Positions 17,689-26,647 of a stretch of 64,000 nt of DNA are shown piece after piece. The stretch comes from Thermostichus sp047461615 (GTDB lineage: Bacteria; Cyanobacteriota; Cyanobacteriia; Thermostichales; Thermostichaceae): positions 1-64,000 of the forward strand of contig NZ_JANSHI010000008.1 in the NCBI RefSeq assembly GCF_047461615.1, given 5' to 3'. The translations under genes and the position numbers were made by a program. How positions within the stretch are numbered: position 1 is the first letter of the stretch; every line of letters begins with the position of its first letter. Below the pieces are notes generated by a model that did not search any database, was not told the origin of the DNA, and worked only from the letters and a program-made list of their open reading frames with translations.

Positions 17689-18276
17689 ATGATCCCACAG
17701 GAGTGGCTGCTGAAAGCCATTTGGGCGGACTACAGCCTAGCTGTGGCGCTGACCGTGGTGGTGCCGCTAGCTCTCTTGGTTTGGGCTTTTGCGGTGGGGC
17801 TGGGGCCCCTGATCCAGCTTCTGATTGCCTACTGGCGGGTGTCTAGCCTGTTGGCGGTAACCGTATATCTCATGATTGGCGGCCTGCCCATCAGTTTCCT
17901 GAGCGGGGCAATGGCACGGCTTTTGATCCCGCTCAGCCTTTGGTTCTGGCGGGATTGGAGCACCGCCCTCGAGCAGTCGAGAAGCTGGGCAGCGCGGGCT
18001 TTCTTGCTCTGGCGGTGGATCCTGACTGGCTATATGGGGGTCGGGTTCTTCTTTTCAGGAGCCTTTGTGCCCTGCGCCTTCCAGGCTTCTTTGTCGCTCC
18101 AGTGTCGAGCCTGGTTTGAGCCGCCGCTGGGCTTTCGAGAGATCTTCCATCCCAATGTATCCCCCGAGCTGCTCGGGAGCCTAGGGGCCTGGGGCTTGGT
18201 AGTTTACCTACTCTACAGCGTCTATTTCGTTTGGCGGCTGCGGCCCCCTACCGAGAAAAGGGAGTTGGCAGCATGA
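17689..18276 (+). CDS. Conserved cyanobacterial membrane protein, DUF3177-like
   Basis: 195 aa with about five hydrophobic segments (roughly 17-40, 50-85, 100-125, 165-185). The pattern and length resemble the cyanobacteria-restricted DUF3177 family, an assignment from memory. Function is unknown. The ATG follows a purine-rich AAGGAGAGG. Its stop overlaps the next start as ATGA, so the two are co-translated. Confidence 0.6.
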   Translation: MIPQEWLLKAIWADYSLAVALTVVVPLALLVWAFAVGLGPLIQLLIAYWRVSSLLAVTVYLMIGGLPISFLSGAMARLLIPLSLWFWRDWSTALEQSRSWAARAFLLWRWILTGYMGVGFFFSGAFVPCAFQASLSLQCRAWFEPPLGFREIFHPNVSPELLGSLGAWGLVVYLLYSVYFVWRLRPPTEKRELAA

Positions 18277-18587
18277 GCGCCCTGCCCTGGCCGCTGGCTC
18301 TAGAGCGCTACAGCCAAGCCCACCCCCAGGAGGTGCTGCGGGTAGAGGTGGAAAGCGAGGGGGAAACGGACTTGGTGCTAATCTACCGCGGCTATAGCAG
18401 CTCCCTGCGCCGGCCCACTCCCCCCGATCCAGAGGTGCCGGTGATCCCTCCTCAGGCTCGCTTCTTACAGTTAGAGCGCCTTAGTGCCCCTTATCACCCT
18501 GAGCGCTCCCGGGTTTTGGCTCTCTACCGCAGCTGGGAGGAGGTGAGGGCTTGGCTAATCCAAGAAGGGATCCCAGTAGCCGAGTAG
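18273..18587 (+). CDS. Small conserved cyanobacterial soluble protein
   Basis: 104 aa. The start ATG overlaps the previous stop (ATGA) and has GGGAG eight bases ahead; a longer frame upstream lacks such a site. The sequence has a beta-strand-rich first half (EVLRVEVESEGETDLVLIYR) followed by GYSSSLRRPTPPDPEVPVIPP and a basic, Tyr-containing C-terminus. It resembles a family shared by cyanobacteria and plastids, possibly DUF7734, of unknown function. It is probably expressed with the membrane protein upstream. Confidence 0.6.
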   Translation: MSALPWPLALERYSQAHPQEVLRVEVESEGETDLVLIYRGYSSSLRRPTPPDPEVPVIPPQARFLQLERLSAPYHPERSRVLALYRSWEEVRAWLIQEGIPVAE

Positions 18588-18600
18588 GGGAGGGCGGGTT

Positions 18601-20193
18601 TTAGCGCCCCACAGGCGCCGGCTGCCGCTGCAGGAGGGTGTATTCTGCCGGCTGCAGGAGGGACTGCCCCGTCATCTCAGGGGGCTGCGGCAAGCCCAAG
18701 ATCTCGAGCAGGGTGGGTCCGACATCAGCCAAGGTGCCGCCGGAACGCAGCCTGGCGTCGCCACCGCGGCCCGGGATCTTGCGCTTTTCGCCCTCCACCA
18801 GAATGCAGGGCACGGGGTTGGTGGTGTGAGCGGTCCAGGGGTTGCCCTGGTCGTCCCACATCAGCTCGGCATTGCCGTGATCCGCAACGATGAGGGTGGT
18901 GCCCCCTACGTCTACCACTGCCGCCAGCAGGCGACCTAGGCAGTGGTCTACCGTTTCCAGAGCCCGCACCGTGGCCTCAAAGTTGCCGGTGTGGCCCACC
19001 ATGTCAGGGTTGGCGTAGTTCAGCACCACCAGGCTGTACTCGCCGCGGGCAATGGCTTCGATAGCCTTGTCGGTGACTTTCCTCGCCGACATCTCCGGCA
19101 CTTGGTCGTAGGTGGCCACCAGCGGGCTTTGAACCAAGATGCGATCTTCCCCAGGGAAGGGCTGCTCGAGGCCGCCGTTGAAGAAGTAGGTGACGTGGGC
19201 GTATTTTTCCGTTTCGGCAATGCGCAATTGCTTAAGGCCAGCCTCGCTTACCACCTGCCCTACCAGGTGATCCAGGTTCTGCGGCTTAAAGAGCACCTGC
19301 ACCGGCAAGGTGGGATCGTACTGGGTCATGGTGATGAAGGTGAGGTCCGGAATAAGGCAGCGCTGGAAACCGGAAAAGTCGGGGCAGACGAAAGCTTGGG
19401 TAAGCTGGCGGGCCCGATCCGGGCGGAAGTTGAAGAAGATGACTGCATCTCCCGGCCTTACTGCTCCCGGCGCCAAACGGGTGGGGGGAATGAACTCGTC
19501 GGTAATATCCTGGGCGTAAAAGTCTGCCATCACCTCGGCAGCGCTGCGGCCACAGCCAGGGCCATCTTCCGTCATAACCTCGTAGGCCTTCTGGGTGCGC
19601 TCCCAACGGCGATCCCGATCCATGGCGTAGTAGCGGCCGCTCAGGGTGGCGATGACGCCGTTGCCCAGCCATTGCAGCTCTTTTTGGAGAGCGGCCAGAA
19701 CTGTTGCCCCTTCGCAAGGGGGAGTATCGCGGCCATCGGTAATGGCATGAACGTAGGCAGGGATCCCCACCTGCGCTGCCAGTTTCAGCAGGCCGTAGAG
19801 GTGGTCAATGTGGGAGTGAACCCCTCCTGCAGAGCAGAGCCCGATGAAATGAAACCGGCCTCCCCGCCCCTTGAGTTGACGACAAACTTCCACCAAAAGA
19901 GGCTCTTGAAAAAGGGATCCCGTCTCAATGGCATCGCTAATGCGCACCAACTCCTGCGGCACTACCCGCCCTGCTCCCAGAGTTAGGTGGCCCACCTCGG
20001 AGTTGCCCATCTGCCCTTCTGGCAAACCCACGGCCCGCCCCGAAGCTTGCAGCAGGGTATGGGGATAGGTAGCCCATAGGCTATCCATGACGGGGGTTCG
20101 GGCAGCCAGCACGGCGTTGCCCTCCGCGGCCTCGCGATAACCCCAGCCATCTAGAATGACCAAAACTACCGGTGCCACCGACTGTGCATTCAT
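18601..20193 (-). CDS. gpmI: 2,3-bisphosphoglycerate-independent phosphoglycerate mutase
   Basis: 530 aa, within the usual 510-550. It interconverts 3- and 2-phosphoglycerate in the cytosol using two Mn2+ ions. Motifs: VVLVILDGWGYRE at the N-terminus (metal Asp), GQMGNSEVGHLTLGAG with the phosphorylated Ser, HAITDGRDTPP, SGRYYAMDRDRRW, and the C-terminal VADHGNAELMWDD metal site. The frame extends 24 codons further upstream but the family N-terminus begins at this ATG; the ribosome site is weak (GAGAG). Confidence 0.95.
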   Translation of the reverse strand: MNAQSVAPVVLVILDGWGYREAAEGNAVLAARTPVMDSLWATYPHTLLQASGRAVGLPEGQMGNSEVGHLTLGAGRVVPQELVRISDAIETGSLFQEPLLVEVCRQLKGRGGRFHFIGLCSAGGVHSHIDHLYGLLKLAAQVGIPAYVHAITDGRDTPPCEGATVLAALQKELQWLGNGVIATLSGRYYAMDRDRRWERTQKAYEVMTEDGPGCGRSAAEVMADFYAQDITDEFIPPTRLAPGAVRPGDAVIFFNFRPDRARQLTQAFVCPDFSGFQRCLIPDLTFITMTQYDPTLPVQVLFKPQNLDHLVGQVVSEAGLKQLRIAETEKYAHVTYFFNGGLEQPFPGEDRILVQSPLVATYDQVPEMSARKVTDKAIEAIARGEYSLVVLNYANPDMVGHTGNFEATVRALETVDHCLGRLLAAVVDVGGTTLIVADHGNAELMWDDQGNPWTAHTTNPVPCILVEGEKRKIPGRGGDARLRSGGTLADVGPTLLEILGLPQPPEMTGQSLLQPAEYTLLQRQPAPVGR

Positions 20194-20291
20194 GAAGCGG
20201 TCTCTCGCGTTTTCCAAAACATGATACCAGCCCCGCCAATACGGTACCGGATCCCTAACCTCCACTTTCTTTTAAGGCCAGCAATTGTCAA

Positions 20292-20816
20292 TTAGCCGCG
20301 GGAGCTGGGCTGCAGACGCTTGCGCAGGGACTCGGCGCGGCGCTTGGCAATGGCATTTTGGGGATCCAGATTCAACACGGTCTCGTAGGCTTCCAGGCCA
20401 GGGCCGTAGAGATTTTTTTTCTCGTAGGCATGGCCCAGGTTATTCCAGGCGGTTACATAGGCCGGATCTGCCGCCACCGCATCTTTGTAGTAGCGAATGG
20501 CCAGATCGTATTGCCCCTGGCTAAAGTAGGCAAAGCCAAGAGCGTTGCAAACCGGGGGGATGTTTTCCCCAGCCACTTCCAGGGCTTTTTTGAGCTGGAC
20601 GATGGCCTGCTCGTAGAGACCCTTTTGCAGGTAGACGCTGCCCAACTCGTAGTGCTCCTGGGGGGATCCCTTGCCCTTGCTTAGGCGGGGCTGGAGCTCG
20701 CGAATGACTTTTTCCTGCGCCCATAGGCGCAGCACCCCACGCAAGACAAAGAAACCCACCACCCCCAGGATGCCTGCCAAAGCTGCCAAGTAAAGGAGAG
20801 AAGCACTGGCAACCAT
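20292..20816 (-). CDS. ycf37: Ycf37-type TPR protein for photosystem I
   Basis: 174 aa, close to the 173 aa I recall for Synechocystis Ycf37. One N-terminal membrane segment (about 5-25) precedes three tetratricopeptide repeats (HYELGSVYLQKGLYEQAI..., NALGFAYFSQGQYDLAI..., NNLGHAYEKKNLYGPGL...). Ycf37 helps assembly or stability of PSI at the thylakoid membrane. The ATG is preferred over a TTG five codons upstream on family grounds. The assignment rests on architecture and length, so another membrane-anchored TPR protein is possible. Confidence 0.7.
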   Translation of the reverse strand: MVASASLLYLAALAGILGVVGFFVLRGVLRLWAQEKVIRELQPRLSKGKGSPQEHYELGSVYLQKGLYEQAIVQLKKALEVAGENIPPVCNALGFAYFSQGQYDLAIRYYKDAVAADPAYVTAWNNLGHAYEKKNLYGPGLEAYETVLNLDPQNAIAKRRAESLRKRLQPSSRG

Positions 20817-20839
20817 TTTGTTACCCCACAATTAGCTCT

Positions 20840-21340
20840 TTAAGCCTGCAGGTGGGCCTCGATAAACCAGAGATCTTTATCGATTTGCCGCGAGATCTCG
20901 GTAAACAGGTCGGCAGTGTCGGCGTCCCCCAGCTCGGTGGCGCGGTCAATGTTGCGCCGAACGGCAGCGGCATACTGACCGTAGCGGGCCGCCAAAGCCT
21001 GCAGGTGAGCCCGACCGTCTTCAGCCGTCAGGTCGTATTCAGGCAAGCTCGAGGTTTGGGCGACAATGCGGGCCGTGCCGCGGGCAATGCCCCCCAGGGC
21101 CGTAACCCGTTCGGCCAGCATGTCCACGTAGTTTTCCAGGGTGCTGGCAAAGGTGTCAAACATCTCGTGCAGGGCGATGAAGTTCATGCCTTTGACGTTC
21201 CAGTGGGCCTGCTTCACCTGAGTCTTCAAATCCAGGGTGTCCGCTAAAGACTGGTTGAGCAGCTCCACCAGTTGCGCGCGGGCCTCGGCCGGCAAGTCGA
21301 GCTGAGTGGGGTAGAGACGGGTTTTTTCGGCGCTAACCAT
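20840..21340 (-). CDS. dps: Dps family ferritin-like DNA-protection protein
   Basis: 166 aa. The inter-subunit ferroxidase residues are all present: His46 (HWNVKG), His58 (HEMFD), Asp73 and Glu77 (YVDMLAERV), with the exact spacing of known Dps proteins. It stores iron and consumes hydrogen peroxide as a cytosolic dodecamer. The frame runs 19 codons further upstream, but this ATG has GGGAGG six bases ahead. The intergenic region upstream contains a 21-bp inverted repeat that may bind a peroxide or iron regulator. Confidence 0.92.
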   Translation of the reverse strand: MVSAEKTRLYPTQLDLPAEARAQLVELLNQSLADTLDLKTQVKQAHWNVKGMNFIALHEMFDTFASTLENYVDMLAERVTALGGIARGTARIVAQTSSLPEYDLTAEDGRAHLQALAARYGQYAAAVRRNIDRATELGDADTADLFTEISRQIDKDLWFIEAHLQA

Positions 21341-21416
21341 AGCCAACCTCCCAACTGTTGTGGAATCCGCTGGGGCCATCAGTCTGTCAGCTCCCAACTG
21401 GGCCTATACTAACACA

Positions 21417-21437
21417 AACTCAGAATGAGTATGAGTT
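21417..21437 (-). promoter_or_regulatory. 21-bp inverted repeat, candidate dps operator
   Basis: AACTCA (21417-21422) and TGAGTT (21432-21437) form perfect arms around nine bases; the right half also carries a tandem ATGAGT-ATGAGT (21425-21436). It lies in the 106-base region between mnmE and dps, with TAGTAT on the minus strand as a possible -10 close by. Size and position suit a Fur/PerR-type regulator, but the sequence is not a textbook box. Confidence 0.4.
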
Positions 21438-21446
21438 AGCAAGCGG

Positions 21447-22826
21447 TTACTTGCCAATGCAAAAGCGGCTAAAGATCTGATCCAAGACTGCCTCGGAGAT
21501 CTCCTCGCCGGTGATCTGGCCAAGGGCGTGCAGCGCCCCCCGCAGGTCGATGGTCCAGAAATCGAGGGGGAGCTGTTCCCGCATGGCCTGGGCCACTTGT
21601 TCTAGGCTGGCTTGGGCCTGGCGGAGGGCGGCGGCCTGGCGCTGGTTGAGGCTGACCTCCAAGTTGGGCTGGGGTCGCCCCTGGGTAACAAGCTGCTCCA
21701 GGGCTTCTTCCAGCTCTGGGATCCCCTTGCCCTGGGCGGCAACAGCAGGGACACGGTAGGTGATTTCGGGGGGGAGAGAAATGCCGTTGGGGGAGGCGAG
21801 GTCAGTTTTGTTGATCACTAGAATCAGGGGGCGGTGGCGGATAGAGGCATAGATAGCCGCATCAGCCTCCGTCCAGCCCGCCTGAGCATCGATGACCAGC
21901 ACCAGCACATCGGCGGTCTGGGCCAGCCGTTGGGAGCGCTCCACCCCCAGCCGCTCCACCGGATCGTCAGTGGCGCGAATGCCGGCGGTATCCAGGAGCT
22001 GGACGGGGATCCCTCTCACCACCAACTGGGACTCCACCACATCCCGAGTGGTGCCAGGTAGATCCGTGACAATAGCGCGATCCTGCCCTGACCAGGCGTT
22101 GAGCAGGCTGGACTTGCCCACATTGGGCCGCCCGACAATGGCCACTTTCACCCCAGTGCGCAGCAGTTGCCCCCGTTCGGCAGTGGCCAGCAGGGCCTGC
22201 ATCTGAGCCTGAATGTCTTGCAGCCGGGCCTGCCAAGCCGGGACATCCAGAGGGGGCAGATCCTCTTCAAAGTCAATTCGCGCCTCGATCTCGGCCAATA
22301 AGCCCAGGAGCGCCTGGCGCAGGGCGCGGATAGACTGTCCCAGTTTGCCCTGCAGACCCGCCAGCGCCATTTGAGCTGCCTGCGGAGAGCGGGCTGCCAC
22401 CAGATCAGCCACACTTTCGGCCTGGGTTAGATCGATGCGACCGTTTAGGAAAGCGCGCAGGCTAAACTCCCCTGGCTGCGCTAGCCGGGCTCCCTGGCGC
22501 AGGCACTGCTGCAGGGTAGCCTGAACCACCATAATGCCGCCGTGGCAATGGAACTCCACCACATCCTCGCGGGTGTAGGAGCGGGGGGCCTGCATCCACA
22601 CAGCCAGAGCTTCGTCCAGTGGGTGGCCCTTCTCGTCATGGATCCAGCCATAGAGAAGGCGATGGCTCTCCCAGGTGGCATTGCGGCGGGCGGGAGTAAA
22701 GATCGCCTGGGCAATGGACAGAGCCCGCGAGCCGGAAAGGCGCACAATGCCAATGCTGCCCTGCTCGGGCACCACGGCGGTGGCAATGGCAGCAATGGTG
22801 TCGGCCAGGGGTGTAGTGGGATCCAT
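21447..22826 (-). CDS. mnmE: tRNA uridine-5-carboxymethylaminomethyl synthesis GTPase MnmE
   Basis: 459 aa. N-terminal folate-binding domain (DTIAAIATAVVPEQGSIGIV... then EFHCHGG), a helical domain interrupted by a Ras-like G domain (GRPNVGKSS P-loop, DTAGI, NKTD), and the invariant C-terminal FCIGK whose Cys is conserved. With MnmG it modifies the wobble uridine of several tRNAs in the cytosol. It lies upstream of dps, separated by the candidate operator region. Confidence 0.95.
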   Translation of the reverse strand: MDPTTPLADTIAAIATAVVPEQGSIGIVRLSGSRALSIAQAIFTPARRNATWESHRLLYGWIHDEKGHPLDEALAVWMQAPRSYTREDVVEFHCHGGIMVVQATLQQCLRQGARLAQPGEFSLRAFLNGRIDLTQAESVADLVAARSPQAAQMALAGLQGKLGQSIRALRQALLGLLAEIEARIDFEEDLPPLDVPAWQARLQDIQAQMQALLATAERGQLLRTGVKVAIVGRPNVGKSSLLNAWSGQDRAIVTDLPGTTRDVVESQLVVRGIPVQLLDTAGIRATDDPVERLGVERSQRLAQTADVLVLVIDAQAGWTEADAAIYASIRHRPLILVINKTDLASPNGISLPPEITYRVPAVAAQGKGIPELEEALEQLVTQGRPQPNLEVSLNQRQAAALRQAQASLEQVAQAMREQLPLDFWTIDLRGALHALGQITGEEISEAVLDQIFSRFCIGK

Positions 22827-22961
22827 AGGTGAATGGGCTATGCCTCAGTTCCCTGTAGGCAGGAGCCCGGCCTTAACTCGAAAGAAGCTGTAAAAAGCTA
22901 AGCTCTCCCGCCGAGGTCAGGGTAGCTTGGCAGTGGCGACCTGCACTTGTCCTAACAAAAT

Positions 22962-25568
22962 ATGAAGCCGTTACGCACGTTTAGGGTAATCCCTTACCTG
23001 CCGCCTGCCTTGGAGAGCCTGCGCTTTTTGGCCTACAACCTGCATTTTAGTTGGAACGTAGAAACCCGCACCCTGTTCCGGCGCATGGATCCAGATCTGT
23101 GGGATGCCTGCGGGCACAACCCTGTGGCTCTTTTGGGCCAGATCCGGCAGGAACGCCTGGATGAATTGGCAGAGGATCCGGGGTTCTTAGCCCAACTGGA
23201 GCGAGCTAGCCAGCAACTAAATAGCTATCTCCAACGAGACACGTGGTACCGTCGGTACCGCTTATCCCATGCGGTGGAAGGGGAATGCTACGCCTATTTT
23301 TCCGCGGAGTTTGGCTTGGCCGACTGTCTGCCTCTTTACTCAGGGGGTTTGGGGGTGTTGGCCGGGGATCACCTCAAGGCAGCCAGCGACTTGGGCCTGC
23401 CGCTCGTGGGTGTGGGCCTGCTCTACCAAAAGGGGTATTTCCGCCAGTACCTCAGCCCCGATGGCTGGCAGCAGGAGCGCTACCCCATCAACGATTTCTT
23501 TAACATGCCCCTGGAGCTGCAAAGAGACGCGGAGGGCCGCGAGATTCGCATTGAGGTGGACTACCCCAACCGCAAGGTATTTGCCCGCATCTGGAAAGCC
23601 ATGGTGGGGCGAGTGCCCCTATACCTTCTCGACACCAACATCGAGCCCAACAGCCAGTACGACCAGGACATCACCGACGAGCTCTACGGGGGCGACCAGG
23701 ATGTGCGCATCCACCAGGAGATGATGCTGGGGATCGGTGGTGTACGGGCTCTGCGCGCCCTTGGGATCCACCCCACTGTCTACCACATGAACGAGGGGCA
23801 CTCTGCCTTTTTGGCAGTGGAGCGGATCCGCCTGTTGATGGTGGAGCAAGGGCTGAGCTTTGAGGAGGCCTGGCAGGTGGCTAAGTCGAGCCAGCTGTTT
23901 ACCACCCACACGCCAGTGCCTGCGGGGATCGACCTGTTCCCGCCAGACAAAATCGACTACTACCTGGGCTCCTACTACCGCCAGATGGGCCTAAGTCGGG
24001 AGCACTTTTTGGCCCTGGGTCGAGAAAATCCAGGCGACTTCCAGTCCCCTTTCAGCATGGCGGTGCTGGCCATCAACATGGCCTCGTTTGTTAACGGCGT
24101 CAGCAAGCTCCATGGGGCGGTCGCCCGCAAGATGTTTGGCCCCCTCTGGCCTGGGATCCCGCAAGAGGAGGTGCCGATTACCTCCATCACCAATGGCGTG
24201 CATGTCCGCACCTGGGTGGGGGAGGAAAACCAAGCTCTCTACGACCGCTACCTGGGGCCGGATTGGGCGGAGGCTCCTCCCTCGGATCCTCTCTGGCAGA
24301 AGGTGGATCGGATCCCGGATGCGGAACTGTGGCGGGCGCACGAGCACAGCCGCGCTCGCCTCATTGACTTCACCCGCCAGCGCCTGGTGGAGCAGCTGCA
24401 AAAGCGGGCAGCCTCGACGGCTGAGATCCAACGGGCCTCAGAAGCCCTCAACCCAGAGGTGCTTACCATTGGGTTTGCCCGCCGCTTTGCCACCTACAAG
24501 CGGGCCACTCTCTTGCTCCACAACCTGGAGCGGCTCAAAGCCCTGATCAACCATCCCCAGTACCCGATGCAGTTTATCTTTGCCGGCAAGGCCCACCCTC
24601 GCGATACAGCCGGCAAGGAGTTGATCCGCCAGATTGTCCAGGTGTCGCGCCAGCCAGAGTTCCGCCAGCGGCTGGTGTTTATCGAAGACTATGACATGTA
24701 CATCGCTAGCTTAATGGTGGCCGGGGTGGACGTGTGGCTGAACACCCCCCTGCGCCCCCGCGAGGCCAGCGGTACTAGCGGCATGAAGGCAGCGGCTAAC
24801 GGCGGACTGCACCTGAGCATCTTGGACGGCTGGTGGGATGAGGCAGATTACTACCAGACTGGCTGGCCCATTGGCCGCGGCGAGGAGTTTGAGGATCGCG
24901 CCTACCAGGACGAGGTGGAGGCCAACGCCCTCTACGATCTCCTGGAAAAGGAAGTAGCTCCTCTTTTCTACCAACGCGGCAGCGACGGCCTGCCCCATGC
25001 CTGGATTCAGCGCATGAAGCAGGCAATCCGCCTCAACTGCCCTCGCTTCAGCACCCAGCGCATGGTTCGGGAGTATGCCGAGCGAGCCTACATTCCGTTG
25101 AGCAACTCCTTTGACCGCATGCGGCGCAACAACTTCCAGGCGGCCCGCCAGTTTACCCGTTGGCGGAACCATCTGCAGGAGAACTGGTACAACCTCCGGG
25201 TTCTCGAGGTCCGGATTGAAAACCCAAGACAGCCCACTGGCAAGCCTTCTGCCGGCCGGGATAGCCAGGTCCAGGAAGTGGTGATGGCCGGGGAACCCCT
25301 CACCGTAACGGTGGAGGTGCAGCTGGGATCCCTGCAGCCGCAGGATGTGATTGTTCAAGCCTACCAGGGGTCGGTGGACGACAAGGGCCAGATCCAAAAC
25401 GGCCGGGCAACCCCCTTGCGCTACGTGGAGACAGTGGGGGATCGCGCCATCTTTTGTGGCCAAGTTCGCTACGAGAGCAGCGGCTTGCAGGGGTTGGCCA
25501 TCCGCCTATTGCCCTTTCACCCCGATATGCCCGATCCCTATGAGCTGCGGCTGATGCTCTGGGCCTAG
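22962..25568 (+). CDS. glgP: Alpha-glucan (glycogen) phosphorylase, GlgP
   Basis: 868 aa. Phosphorolysis of alpha-1,4-glucans to glucose-1-phosphate in the cytosol. The N-terminus (LAYNLHFSWNVETRTLFRRM) with YSGGLGVLAGDHLKAASDLG marks the TIGR02094-type branch, distinct from the E. coli GlgP type. The pyridoxal-phosphate lysine is Lys609 in SGTSGMKAAANGG. A C-terminal region of about 110 residues (after about 755) looks like a beta-sandwich extension. No ribosome site is evident before the ATG. It is divergent from mnmE and has no glycogen genes nearby. Confidence 0.93.
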   Translation: MKPLRTFRVIPYLPPALESLRFLAYNLHFSWNVETRTLFRRMDPDLWDACGHNPVALLGQIRQERLDELAEDPGFLAQLERASQQLNSYLQRDTWYRRYRLSHAVEGECYAYFSAEFGLADCLPLYSGGLGVLAGDHLKAASDLGLPLVGVGLLYQKGYFRQYLSPDGWQQERYPINDFFNMPLELQRDAEGREIRIEVDYPNRKVFARIWKAMVGRVPLYLLDTNIEPNSQYDQDITDELYGGDQDVRIHQEMMLGIGGVRALRALGIHPTVYHMNEGHSAFLAVERIRLLMVEQGLSFEEAWQVAKSSQLFTTHTPVPAGIDLFPPDKIDYYLGSYYRQMGLSREHFLALGRENPGDFQSPFSMAVLAINMASFVNGVSKLHGAVARKMFGPLWPGIPQEEVPITSITNGVHVRTWVGEENQALYDRYLGPDWAEAPPSDPLWQKVDRIPDAELWRAHEHSRARLIDFTRQRLVEQLQKRAASTAEIQRASEALNPEVLTIGFARRFATYKRATLLLHNLERLKALINHPQYPMQFIFAGKAHPRDTAGKELIRQIVQVSRQPEFRQRLVFIEDYDMYIASLMVAGVDVWLNTPLRPREASGTSGMKAAANGGLHLSILDGWWDEADYYQTGWPIGRGEEFEDRAYQDEVEANALYDLLEKEVAPLFYQRGSDGLPHAWIQRMKQAIRLNCPRFSTQRMVREYAERAYIPLSNSFDRMRRNNFQAARQFTRWRNHLQENWYNLRVLEVRIENPRQPTGKPSAGRDSQVQEVVMAGEPLTVTVEVQLGSLQPQDVIVQAYQGSVDDKGQIQNGRATPLRYVETVGDRAIFCGQVRYESSGLQGLAIRLLPFHPDMPDPYELRLMLWA

Positions 25569-25606
25569 CCGGTCAGGCCCTCCTCAAGAGCTGGGCCAGT
25601 TGGTTT

Positions 25607-26647
25607 TTAGGAAAGCTGGGCCAGGCAAGCTAGGTGTTGGAGCTGTTGCAGCTTTTCCCTCACTCGGCCAGAGCGGAGCAATTCCTCTGCTTGCTGGATC
25701 CCCTCGCTGAGAGATTGAGCATAGCCCAGCAGCCAGAGGTAGCTGCCGCCATTCCAGAGTACCGCTGGGGCAAGGGGGGAGGGATCCCCGTTGAGGAGCT
25801 GGTGCATCTGCCGCAGCAACTCTTTCTCCTCCGCCAGCGGGATCTCCGGGCCAGCCAGGTGATGGTCGCGGGCTTTAAGCAGCAGCCGTTCCCCGCGGTG
25901 GTTGAGGATAGCTGTCCGCTCCCGCGGCAGGTCGCTGCTGCCTTCTAGTCCCTTGACCGTGGTAAAGTTTTGGATCCCTTGCAGGGCAAACAACTCCAGC
26001 ATTGTGGCCTCGGTGGGCGGATGCACATAGCCGGCCACCAGGTGGAAGGGGCCCTCATAGGGTGCCCAAACCAGCTCCAGCGTAGCCAGGGGAGGGCGCT
26101 TGCCGATTTGATCCCGGTACTCCATCAGAGCTTGCGCTTGGGGGAAGCAGTCTGGCAAGTACAAAAATCCCAAGCCAGTTTGCTCCAGGCATCGGCCCAC
26201 CTGCTCCAGCGACCATCCTCGCCAGTCCACCCCCAAGCCTCGCCAAACCACCTCCAAGGGTAGACCATACTTGGGAGGGCAACAGCCGGAACCATGGAGC
26301 AAAACAGCTGCTCCTGCTGCCGCCAATACCAAAGCCACTAACACCCCCAGCGGCGCTGTTCGCGAGCGGCCGTCGTAGGGGTGGCCAAAGATAACCAAGG
26401 GATGGGGCAGATCTCGTTGGGGAAGGCGAGGGCCGTACTCGGCATAGGCATCCAACATACCAGCCAGCTCTTCGGCGGTGGGGCGCTTGATGCGGTGGGC
26501 AATCAAAAAGGCCCCAATCTGGGCCGGGGTGGCTTTGCCCGCAAGGAGCAGCCGAGTGGCCTGGGCGGCTTCGCCGCGGGTGAGATCCTCGTGAGTGTGG
26601 GTGCCGCTGCTGATTTTCTTCAAAAGCTCGCGAAACTCGTGGCTCAT
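25607..26647 (-). CDS. TrpD2-like anthranilate phosphoribosyltransferase-family protein
   Basis: 346 aa. The fold matches the glycosyltransferase family 3 (TrpD) proteins: an N-terminal helical domain with LTRGEAAQATRLLLAGKATPAQIGAFLIA. The PRPP-binding GTGGD of true TrpD is replaced by FGHPYDGRSRTAP, as in the TrpD2/YbiB subfamily, where E. coli YbiB binds nucleic acid and is not a tryptophan enzyme. It is therefore unlikely to serve tryptophan synthesis. Its ATG overlaps the stop of the LysR gene (four bases), so the two are cotranscribed, regulator first. Confidence 0.8.
   Translation of the reverse strand: MSHEFRELLKKISSGTHTHEDLTRGEAAQATRLLLAGKATPAQIGAFLIAHRIKRPTAEELAGMLDAYAEYGPRLPQRDLPHPLVIFGHPYDGRSRTAPLGVLVALVLAAAGAAVLLHGSGCCPPKYGLPLEVVWRGLGVDWRGWSLEQVGRCLEQTGLGFLYLPDCFPQAQALMEYRDQIGKRPPLATLELVWAPYEGPFHLVAGYVHPPTEATMLELFALQGIQNFTTVKGLEGSSDLPRERTAILNHRGERLLLKARDHHLAGPEIPLAEEKELLRQMHQLLNGDPSPLAPAVLWNGGSYLWLLGYAQSLSEGIQQAEELLRSGRVREKLQQLQHLACLAQLS

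Noticed and set aside
18943..19986. Long open frame (347 codons) antisense to gpmI
   Set aside because: It mirrors gpmI, whose full set of catalytic motifs is on the other strand; high GC in third positions keeps antisense frames open.
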